NCBI GenBank assembly: GCA_900299155.1
Contig: OMIS01000062.1
Span: forward strand, 1 to 5,734
DNA length: 5,734 bases
DNA from: a bacterium
GTDB lineage: Bacteria > Patescibacteriota > Microgenomatia > UBA1400 > PJMF01
Direction of reading: 5' to 3'
In this document: positions 1 through 4,679 of the stretch, piece after piece
Position numbering within the stretch: the stretch's first letter is position 1
Layout: the number at the start of each line of letters is the position of its first letter
Made by a program: the position numbers and the translations under genes
Notes under the pieces: model-generated
What the model saw: only the letters and a program-made list of their open reading frames with translations
Told to the model about the DNA's origin: nothing
Database searches by the model: none

Positions 1-153
1 AGTTTAGATGGAACCACAGAAATGAAATGTATAAAGTACTTTTGGACAACTTAAAATCTAACCCGCTGACGCTCTAAACGTCACAAGACCCTGCAGTAAT
101 TCTTTCACTTCTGATTTGTTCTGGAGTCATAGATACTTTCTTGGGCAAGCTTG
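1..153. other. Left edge, no recognisable gene
   Basis: This is the region downstream of the last tRNA on the minus strand. An ATG at 130-128 (minus) opens 18 codons reading MTPEQIRSERITAGSCDV and then meets TAG at 76-74; the same frame is open again from there to the window edge. Its only possible ribosome-binding sequence is weak (AAGAAAG). A small hairpin (TGACG/CGTCA, loop CTCTAAA, 66-82) and an 8-bp palindrome CAAGCTTG (146-153) abut the tRNA end. There is no T-tract terminator. I see nothing I can call a gene. Confidence 0.4.
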
Positions 154-225
154 AGCCGAGACAGGGATTCGAACCCTGGACCCCCTGTTTACAAAACAGG
201 TGCTCTACCGCTGAGCTATCCCGGC
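154..225 (-). tRNA. tRNA-Thr (anticodon UGU)
   Basis: The minus strand folds into a complete 72-nt cloverleaf. The acceptor stem GCCGGGA/TCTCGGC has one G-T pair, the D-arm is normal, the anticodon stem CCTGT/ACAGG encloses loop TTTGTAA with anticodon TGT at 193-191, and the T-arm CAGGG/CCCTG carries the standard loop TTCGAAT. It reads ACA and probably other ACN threonine codons. The discriminator base is U73, as is common for tRNA-Thr outside the Enterobacteria. The next three bases are CAA, so the 3' CCA is not encoded and must be added by CCA-adding enzyme. It is the last of three tRNA genes on this strand. Confidence 0.97.
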
Positions 226-241
226 ATTTTTATGTTTGGTT

Positions 242-296
242 CAGTTTTGTACTCAGGTTTTCGTGCTCTCAACAAACCGAATTTTGTACAAAACTG
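242..296 (-). repeat. 11-bp inverted repeat abutting the tRNA-Tyr 3' end
   Basis: CAGTTTTGTAC at 242-252 and its exact reverse complement GTACAAAACTG at 286-296 enclose 33 nt. The right arm begins at the very base next to the tRNA-Tyr discriminator. In minus-strand RNA the loop can pair further (GGUUU with AAACC). There is no U-tract, so it is not a standard terminator; a processing stem between two tRNAs, or an attenuator, is the more natural reading. Confidence 0.6.
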
Positions 297-379
297 TGCC
301 AGGTGAAGGATTCGAACCTACGTAGGCTATTGCCAGCAGATTTACAGTCTGCCCCCGTTGGCCACTTGGGTAACCTGGC
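297..379 (-). tRNA. tRNA-Tyr (anticodon GUA)
   Basis: This 83-nt class II tRNA lies on the minus strand. The acceptor stem GCCAGGT/ACCTGGC is perfect, the anticodon stem GCAGA/TCTGC holds loop CTGTAAA with anticodon GTA at 345-343, and a long variable arm contains the short stem GGC/GCC with loop AATA, as expected for bacterial tRNA-Tyr. The discriminator is A73. The T-arm has the standard loop TTCGAAT, but the stem GTAGG/CCTTC contains one U-U mismatch (bases 320 and 306, positions 50/64). The following bases are CAG, so CCA is not encoded. It decodes UAU and UAC. Confidence 0.97.
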
Positions 380-481
380 ATTCGCAAGCAGATATGTTTT
401 TGTGAGATTCACACAATCATACATGCAACGAAGCTGTATTGTACCAAGAAAAATCTAATAGGGGTAGACATTATTTCTCTG
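380..481 (-). other. tRNA spacer with hairpins and a possible internal promoter
   Basis: This 102-nt spacer separates tRNA-Thr(GGU) from tRNA-Tyr. On the minus strand it holds an extended -10-like sequence TGGTACAAT (446-438) without a convincing -35. Immediately after it comes a hairpin ATACA/TGTAT with inner GC pairs around a UUCG-containing loop, and then a 5-bp stem TTGTG/CACAA (396-412 region). The decamer GGTACAATAC here (445-436) also occurs at the 3' edge of the upstream structured RNA (637-628). The promoter call is weak. Confidence 0.3.
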
Positions 482-553
482 AGCCCAGAGCGAGAATCGG
501 ACTCGCGACCTCTTTCTTACCAAGAAAGCGTTCTGCCACTGAACTATCTGGGC
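482..553 (-). tRNA. tRNA-Thr (anticodon GGU), T-loop with C55
   Basis: This is a full 72-nt cloverleaf on the minus strand. The acceptor stem GCCCAGA/TCTGGGC is perfect, the D-arm is GTTC/GAAC, the anticodon stem CTTTC/GAAAG holds loop TTGGTAA with anticodon GGT at 521-519, and the T-stem GCGAG/CTCGC is perfect. It reads ACC and ACU. The discriminator is U73, and CCA is not encoded (CAG follows). The T-loop is TCCGATT: position 55, almost always U and converted to pseudouridine by TruB, is C (base 500). All stems are intact, so the gene is probably functional. It is the first tRNA downstream of the structured RNA element. Confidence 0.96.
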
Positions 554-635
554 ACTCACTATAGTGTCCTGCTCTTTTTCACATTCACACTCAGGCAAGT
601 GTCACGCGGGAGCAAAACCTACGCGTGGTATTGTA
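554..635 (-). other. Spacer between structured RNA and first tRNA
   Basis: No gene is visible. Three short inverted repeats lie in tandem: the palindrome CACTATAGTG (557-566), ACACT/AGTGT with a 6-nt loop (587-602), and CACGCG/CGCGTG with a 13-nt loop (603-627). None is followed by a T-tract on the minus strand, so none is a typical terminator. Read-through from the structured RNA into the tRNAs, with endonucleolytic processing, is therefore plausible. Confidence 0.35.
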
Positions 636-790
636 CCTCAAAACAGTCGAGCGTGGGAGGTACATATTCCCCGCAAAAGAATAAGTGGGTAGGACGTCAG
701 CAAAATCAAGACTTTACTGAACAATCCATGAACCCGTTTGCGAAGTGTTGAGGAAAACTCTTATACCTCCCACACTCGACTGTTTTAAGG
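636..790 (-). ncRNA. Candidate structured non-coding RNA, 155-nt rod, family unknown
   Basis: The arms 636-664 and 762-790 pair along 29 consecutive positions with no bulge. The 97-nt interior continues the rod on the minus strand: 742-737 with 677-672 (CGCAAA/UUUGCG), 735-732 with 690-687 (GGGU/ACCC), 727-724 with 695-692 (GGAU/GUCC), and 720-713 with 704-697 (UCAGUAAA/UUUGCUGA) closed by an 8-nt loop. An asymmetric bulge-rich zone lies between the long helix and the inner rod. Five pairs are U-G in this orientation and would be A-C mismatches on the other strand, which favours minus-strand transcription. A good promoter lies about ten bases upstream. I see no SRP GGAA tetraloop motif, no RNase P core and no tRNA-like tmRNA ends. 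A divergent 6S RNA (closing stem, bubble, apical rod) is the nearest general shape, but no 6S sequence element is recognised. A short inverted-repeat element (MITE-like) is the alternative. Confidence 0.6.
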
Positions 791-806
791 ATCATTTGTT
801 GGTTTT

Positions 807-815
807 ATTATAGCA
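807..815 (-). promoter_or_regulatory. Extended -10 promoter of the structured RNA/tRNA cluster
   Basis: On the minus strand the sequence TGCTATAAT combines a perfect TATAAT (812-807) with the extended TGn motif. No good -35 is found at 16-18 bp spacing (best ACGAAA or CGAAAA), which is typical of extended -10 promoters. The predicted start is near base 800, ten bases before the 29-bp helix begins. It lies downstream of the galU terminator, so it begins a separate transcription unit. Confidence 0.7.
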
Positions 816-884
816 TTTCATGTTGCAGTTTTTCGTCTGGTTTTTTGTTTGATTTACTTGTGGTTAAGCAGCCAAAGATTTAAC

Positions 885-921
885 AAAAAAGGCGGGGTTG
901 CAGCGTACGCCACAACCCCGC
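885..921 (-). terminator. Rho-independent terminator of the galU-like gene
   Basis: On the minus strand a GC-rich 9-bp stem GCGGGGTTG/CAACCCCGC (921-913 with 900-892), whose loop includes the self-complementary GCGTACGC, is followed directly by TTTTTT (890-885). It begins about 20 bases after the stop codon of the gene at 943-1839. It also insulates the RNA and tRNA unit downstream. Confidence 0.9.
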
Positions 922-942
922 TCCAAATTTACACACACTAAC

Positions 943-1839
943 TTACTTAGTAAACTCTTGCACCCAACCGGCAAGCTTACCGGCATACTTCTCAAACTCC
1001 ATCACAAACTTCAAATGTGCACGGAAGTAGTTCTCTGGATCACCAGTAGTCATCCAGAATCCTTTAGTACGTTCCACGAGCACTGGTTGCGTTTTGGCGA
1101 TATGCGTAATTGCATCCACGGTCCAGAGTTCTGCATCTTTGCCAGTATTTGTAGTATTAAGGAATTCAAATACAGAAGGCTTAAGTAAATAACGGCCATA
1201 TGAAGCTAAATTGGATGGTGCAGTGCCTTTGTCTGGTTTTTCAATAATATTATCAAGTTCATTCTCAGAACCTGCTTTGAAACTGATAATTCCATATTTA
1301 TCCACTACATCAGGACTGACTTCTTGAGCCATAATGATGGCCGCAGCTTCTGGATGTTGTTCATACAAATCCACCATAGCTTTTGCATCACCAGGATTAC
1401 CAAAGACAATATCATCGCTGTACAGCACTAAAAATGCCTCTTCACCTTCCACAAACTTCATTGCTGAAGCCACTGGAGATCCATTACCATATGGCAAACT
1501 TGGATCTTGGGTGATGACTACAATCTTAGGGAAATCCAAAACTTTTTGAACTGGTTCATACCGATCAATTTTGCCTTGAGATTCAAGCTGTTTCTTGATG
1601 CGAATGACACTATTGTGGAAGTAGTCTTCGTAAATTGGTTTACCTTCTGGAGTGGCCACAATAATAATTTCTTCAATGCCAGCTTCTGCACACTCTTCTA
1701 CTACGAGCTGCATAATTGGCTTGTTACCCAGTGGCAACATGGCTTTAGGCACAGTTTTTGTAATTGGAAGGTATCTACTTGCAAAACCAGCATCAGTAAT
1801 GATGGCTTTTCTAACCTTTTTTGGTGCAGTATTTTCCAT
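943..1839 (-). CDS. galU: GalU-family UTP--glucose-1-phosphate uridylyltransferase (divergent)
   Basis: The product (298 residues) belongs to the sugar-phosphate nucleotidyltransferase fold and most resembles GalU, which makes UDP-glucose from UTP and glucose 1-phosphate in the cytoplasm. Visible support: the N-terminal nucleotide loop region followed by TKTVPKAMLPLGNKPIMQ (27-44), SDD (141-143) in place of the metal-binding PD(D) strand, IIEKP (198-202), APSNLASYGRYLL (207-219), which matches GalU closely, DAELWTVDAI (235-244) in place of the E(I/L)QLTDAI element, and TGDPENYFRAH (265-275). The glycine-rich loop is unusual: TDAGFASR (15-22) where GalU has AAGLGTR, and GNGSPVASA replaces GLGHAV. 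The start at 1839 is chosen because GGAG sits six bases upstream; an in-frame ATG at 1851 adds four residues but lacks a good site. Substrate specificity (glucose, or another sugar or nucleotide) cannot be fixed from sequence alone. Confidence 0.85.
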   Translation of the reverse strand: MENTAPKKVRKAIITDAGFASRYLPITKTVPKAMLPLGNKPIMQLVVEECAEAGIEEIIIVATPEGKPIYEDYFHNSVIRIKKQLESQGKIDRYEPVQKVLDFPKIVVITQDPSLPYGNGSPVASAMKFVEGEEAFLVLYSDDIVFGNPGDAKAMVDLYEQHPEAAAIIMAQEVSPDVVDKYGIISFKAGSENELDNIIEKPDKGTAPSNLASYGRYLLKPSVFEFLNTTNTGKDAELWTVDAITHIAKTQPVLVERTKGFWMTTGDPENYFRAHLKFVMEFEKYAGKLAGWVQEFTK

Positions 1840-1906
1840 TGCTTTCTCCATTCTACTTACTACAATACCAGGCTAAATATCTGGTTAAGAACTTCTCTCT
1901 GTCCTC

Positions 1907-1935
1907 ATTATACCCCAAATGTCGAAGTCTTCCAT
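1907..1935 (-). promoter_or_regulatory. Promoter of the galU-like gene
   Basis: A perfect TATAAT occurs on the minus strand at 1912-1907. At 17-bp spacing the -35 position (1935-1930) reads ATGGAA, a 3 of 6 match. The predicted start is near 1900, giving a leader of about 60 nt that contains a small CCAG/CUGG hairpin and the GGAG ribosome-binding site. Its -35 touches that of the divergent plus-strand promoter. Confidence 0.55.
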
Positions 1936-1963
1936 TGCAGTCCGTGTCAGAACTCGGTAAGAT
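1935..1963 (+). promoter_or_regulatory. Promoter of the surface-protein gene
   Basis: TTGCAG (1935-1940) and TAAGAT (1958-1963) are separated by exactly 17 bp. The matches are modest (3 of 6 and 4 of 6). The start would be near 1970, leaving a leader of about 23 nt. That leader has no Shine-Dalgarno sequence and a weak ACAC/GTGT stem around an A6 loop (1972-1985). Confidence 0.4.
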
Positions 1964-1992
1964 GAATATGCACACAAAAAAGTGTCCATACA

Positions 1993-4383
1993 ATGTCAGC
2001 AAAAAATACTAGAGACAACTCGAGAAATGTAGCCCGCGCTATTGCGTTTGGGTCTCTAGTTCTGAGCATTTTTTGTATTTTGCTTGGCCTCATACTGTTT
2101 GTGATTGGTCCACTTCAGAAAAGCCAAGACATTCGCCAGCGAGCCATGACTCCAACTGGGACGGCACAGCTTGAATTCTCACCAAAACCTGGGACTTCGT
2201 TCCCTGCTGCTGAGACGGGATCTTTTGACATTAAACTCATCCCCTACACGGTGATTCCTACAAAGGTTACGTTTGTTTTTGACTTAATAACCCATGAAAC
2301 GATTGATGTAACAGATGTTCTTCTCAACCCACAGTCTGGTATTCGTAAAGAGCTCCTAGAATTTAAGAAAGTAGACCACGGCTATACCGTTACCTTCATT
2401 GGTCAATTTCCAGACGGCGGCGCACATAGCGCTGAGCCAAATACTGCACAAACAATCTTGACGGTAAAGTTCCAGCAAAAGAAAGCTGGCAAACTGCAAG
2501 TCAATTTTGATCGAGAGCGTTCCAAACTCATTGCAGTAAGCAATAGTCAACAGATTGATGAATTACGTACTTCTGAAAATTTTGAGTACACGATCACACC
2601 ACCAGCCACCCAAACGACAACTGGACTCGATGATCTCTACTTTAAAACATTAGATAGCTCGAATACTAAACTCACTTTTTACCAAACTGGCACATCCACA
2701 GAGGTTTCAGCAAACGCGCTTCAGCCTGGTAAACAGTATGAGGTCGAACATACCGCAGCGATCCAAAACAGTGTCAAAAATACTACCGCCCCTACCACAC
2801 CAGTTAATGTAGAGTTGAAGATTAATAATCAAACATATATTAGAAATACTTTGGTATATAGAGATTTAACTTCAAAGACTGAAGGTGAAAGTGTCACCAT
2901 TAAAGGTGTGTTCACTGCTGCCCAGAAAAATACATTTGTCGTTTCCATTGATCCTGACAATGTCTACCCAGAGCAAAAGGAGGATAACAATGCTTGGCAG
3001 ACTACTACGGAATACTCCACGACAGTTCGCCAGTGCAATGAAACCTGCAATAGCAATAGTGATTGTAAAGCTGACCAACGCTGCTATGACAATGGCAGTG
3101 AAAAACGATGCCGCCTCGTCACAAACGTGACAAGTACTTCATGCAGTGCTGCTCCAGATCAAGGGTTGCGTCGTAGCTGCAATCAATATTGTGCAGATAC
3201 CAGAGAATGTGCTGCGGGCTTAACCTGCTGGTACAACAAGTGTCGGTTACTGCAGAATCTGGAAAGTACAAGCTGCCGTATGCCACGGATAACATTGGCC
3301 TCAACTGGTGGTACTACGAAAGGTGGCATAACAACAGCAAGTACTTCACAACCAATTACCTATCAAAGTTGCAATGAACCCTGTCGATCCAACCGTGACT
3401 GTGCTGCAGGTTTGCGTTGCTATAAAGGAAGCTGCCGTAACCCACTCAATGTTAGTAGTAGTGCCTGCAATATAGCTGATGCAGTGACCGCTACACCAGC
3501 TCCTAGTAGCTCACCCCACCCTACAGCTACTCCAAAACCTACAGCAACGCCATCCGTAAAGCCCACTGCCACACCAACACCTAAACCTACAACTAGTGCA
3601 AGTCCTAAGCCATCTGCTAGCCCAACTGGTTCACCTCGTCCTACAGCACTACCCACTCCTACTCCAATTTTGACCACTAAAACAGCTACTCCAAGTGCCA
3701 GTGCTACTCCATCGGCCACACCTGTGGCTACGCCAGATCTATCGTCCTCTGAACCTACTACAACACTCTCCACCAATACTTCACAAGCTCTGTGGGCACG
3801 CATCACAGCTTGGTTTGGAACTCTCCCACAGGTATTTTCACCACTATTGAGCACATACGAAAATAATCCTGAGGTCTATGGCATTGCTACACCATATATT
3901 GTAATCGGAGCTGGGGCACTTTTCTTAATCATAGCTTTCTTGCTCCTCATTTTTGGAAGAAAAAAACAACCTATGATTCCTACTGCTACAGAATTGTCAC
4001 AACAATCTGGGGCAGCCGCATACCAGCCACAAAAAAATCCAACACCACCTAAAGAAGTTTTGCAAAGACGTGTTTCACCAGACCCTACGTTAATTAAATC
4101 TGTAGCTCCACAAGTAGCACCGCAACCACAAACTCCTAGTATTCCCGCCGCACCACAGCAACAACGATTAGACTCAGTTTTGCAAGAATTAAAGAATAAA
4201 CACCAGGCCAGTAGTGCGCCCACCACGCCTGCTCAAACGCCACTCACCCCGCTTCCTACACAACCACCAGTTTCTCCTGAAGAACTTCTGAAACAAGATG
4301 CAGATCATAAAGTGAGTATGGCTGATCGTTTAAAACTCAAAGGTGTGGGATTTAATTCAGACATACAGAATCAAAAAAACTAA
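1993..4383 (+). CDS. Two-TM surface protein with cohesin-like and CARDB-like regions, Cys modules and Pro/Thr stalk
   Basis: I recognise the architecture but not a named gene. The 796 residues read: basic N-terminus (1-15, cytoplasmic), TM helix 16-39, a beta-rich region about 55-205 resembling bacterial cohesin-type modules (LEFSPKPGTSF, then alternating strands), a CARDB/Ig-like region about 210-345 ending in VSIDPDNVYPEQKEDNNAW, three six-cysteine modules (348-492), a Pro/Thr/Ser stalk (495-600), TM helix 635-654 followed by RKK, and a 140-residue Pro/Gln-rich tail. The positive-inside rule puts both termini in the cytoplasm and about 595 residues outside. Adhesion or envelope display is likely from cohesin and CARDB analogies, but no ligand can be named. 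No Shine-Dalgarno precedes the ATG. The gene diverges from galU and is followed by secE after 80 bases. No clear terminator follows. Confidence 0.85.
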   Translation: MSAKNTRDNSRNVARAIAFGSLVLSIFCILLGLILFVIGPLQKSQDIRQRAMTPTGTAQLEFSPKPGTSFPAAETGSFDIKLIPYTVIPTKVTFVFDLITHETIDVTDVLLNPQSGIRKELLEFKKVDHGYTVTFIGQFPDGGAHSAEPNTAQTILTVKFQQKKAGKLQVNFDRERSKLIAVSNSQQIDELRTSENFEYTITPPATQTTTGLDDLYFKTLDSSNTKLTFYQTGTSTEVSANALQPGKQYEVEHTAAIQNSVKNTTAPTTPVNVELKINNQTYIRNTLVYRDLTSKTEGESVTIKGVFTAAQKNTFVVSIDPDNVYPEQKEDNNAWQTTTEYSTTVRQCNETCNSNSDCKADQRCYDNGSEKRCRLVTNVTSTSCSAAPDQGLRRSCNQYCADTRECAAGLTCWYNKCRLLQNLESTSCRMPRITLASTGGTTKGGITTASTSQPITYQSCNEPCRSNRDCAAGLRCYKGSCRNPLNVSSSACNIADAVTATPAPSSSPHPTATPKPTATPSVKPTATPTPKPTTSASPKPSASPTGSPRPTALPTPTPILTTKTATPSASATPSATPVATPDLSSSEPTTTLSTNTSQALWARITAWFGTLPQVFSPLLSTYENNPEVYGIATPYIVIGAGALFLIIAFLLLIFGRKKQPMIPTATELSQQSGAAAYQPQKNPTPPKEVLQRRVSPDPTLIKSVAPQVAPQPQTPSIPAAPQQQRLDSVLQELKNKHQASSAPTTPAQTPLTPLPTQPPVSPEELLKQDADHKVSMADRLKLKGVGFNSDIQNQKN
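3034..3468 (+). repeat. Three tandem six-cysteine modules in the surface protein
   Basis: Cysteines fall at residues 348, 352, 358, 364, 373, 384; 396, 400, 406, 412, 417, 428; and 460, 464, 470, 476, 481, 492. The spacing is C-x3-C-x5-C-x5-C-x4-C-x10-C in modules 2 and 3. Module 1 is the same except for x8 in the fourth gap. Each carries (D/E)C before the third-to-fourth gap and CR after the fifth cysteine. Modules 1 and 3 both open with CNE(T/P)C. All 18 lie outside the membrane, so three disulfides per module are likely. A 31-residue Gly/Thr/Ser linker separates modules 2 and 3. Confidence 0.85.
3475..3792 (+). repeat. Degenerate Pro/Thr/Ser repeat encoding the stalk
   Basis: About 106 codons of the surface-protein gene encode irregular units such as PTATPKP, KPTATPTP and PSASATP, with almost no charged residues except occasional Lys and Arg. 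Codons vary between units (ACA, ACT, ACC, ACG; CCA, CCT), so the repeat is old or selected at protein level rather than freshly expanded DNA. It should form an extended, possibly O-glycosylated spacer between the cysteine modules and the second membrane helix. Confidence 0.8.
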
Positions 4384-4426
4384 TTGAAAGTGAATATGGC
4401 ACAATGCCGCAAAATAAGCCACACTC

Positions 4427-4455
4427 TTCCCAAGTAGCTTCTTATCTGATAAAAT
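4427..4455 (+). promoter_or_regulatory. Promoter of secE-nusG, predicted leaderless
   Basis: TTCCCA (4427-4432, 4 of 6) and the extended -10 TGATAAAAT (4447-4455, hexamer 5 of 6) are spaced 17 bp. The predicted start near 4462 lies two bases before the secE ATG, so the mRNA would be nearly leaderless. No ribosome-binding sequence is seen between the -10 and the ATG. Confidence 0.55.
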
Positions 4456-4463
4456 AGCCCTCT

Positions 4464-4643
4464 ATGTTCTCTCTTTCTGCGCATATTCGTGAAACAATCC
4501 AAGAAATAAAGAAAGTCTCTTGGCCTTCACAACAGCAAACTATTGAGATGACCATCTTAGTAATTGCTGTCAGCGTGTTAGTTGGAACATACATTGGAGT
4601 AGCTGATTATGTTTTCCAATCACTACTTGGTTTTATTTTATAA
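4464..4643 (+). CDS. secE: Preprotein translocase subunit SecE
   Basis: This is a small 59-residue protein with the single-helix SecE layout: an amphipathic N-terminal helix, the hallmark EIKKVSWPS (14-22; family consensus ELKKVxWPs), then one TM helix at about 30-50 (TILVIAVSVLVGTYIGVADYV) and a short hydrophobic end. SecE clamps SecY in the SecYEG protein-export channel. The size is at the low end of the single-TM bacterial type. The stop codon TAG just upstream prevents a longer N-terminus. The gene precedes nusG by 36 bases, the pairing seen in most bacteria, and is probably co-transcribed with it. There is no Shine-Dalgarno; see the promoter entry for the likely leaderless start. Confidence 0.95.
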   Translation: MFSLSAHIRETIQEIKKVSWPSQQQTIEMTILVIAVSVLVGTYIGVADYVFQSLLGFIL

Positions 4644-4657
4644 AAAGTATAAGCAAC

Positions 4658-4671
4658 TGCTGCACGCAGCA
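4658..4671 (+). other. Small hairpin between secE and nusG
   Basis: TGCTG and CAGCA pair around a CACG loop, ending eight bases before the nusG ATG. There is no T-tract, so it is not a terminator. It occupies the place where a ribosome-binding site would normally lie and could affect nusG initiation or mRNA processing, or be incidental. Confidence 0.3.
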
Positions 4672-4679
4672 AAGCACAT

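Noticed and set aside
74..130. Minus-strand 18-codon frame starting MTPEQIRSERI, interrupted by TAG and open again to the window edge
   Set aside because: It is very short, lacks a good ribosome-binding site, and the part after the stop resembles chance AT-rich translation. A decayed gene cannot be excluded without the sequence to the left.
141..458. Plus-strand open frame of 105 codons across two tRNA genes
   Set aside because: It is read antisense through tRNA-Thr(UGU) and tRNA-Tyr; phrases such as RQGFEPWTPCLQNR are the typical false translation of tRNA T-arms and anticodon arms.
558..563. TATAGT on the minus strand as a -10 for tRNA-Thr(GGU)
   Set aside because: The predicted start would fall inside the tRNA at about 551, there is no -35, and the hexamer is part of the palindrome CACTATAGTG.
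636..790. MITE or IS-like element with 27-29 bp terminal inverted repeats
   Set aside because: There are no flanking target-site duplications and no transposase, the rod continues through the interior, and all imperfect pairs are U-G in one orientation. Kept only as the alternative reading.
3420..3854. Minus-strand open frame of 144 codons rich in Gly, Val and Ala
   Set aside because: It is the antisense shadow of the Pro/Thr/Ser stalk codons; its composition simply mirrors the repeat.
3876..4226. Minus-strand open frame of 116 codons
   Set aside because: It is antisense to the second TM helix and tail of the surface protein, with no recognisable domain and no ribosome-binding site.
4391..4425. 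Possible terminator after the surface-protein gene (AGTG...CACT with GGC/GCC)
   Set aside because: The stem is short and bulged, and no T-tract follows.
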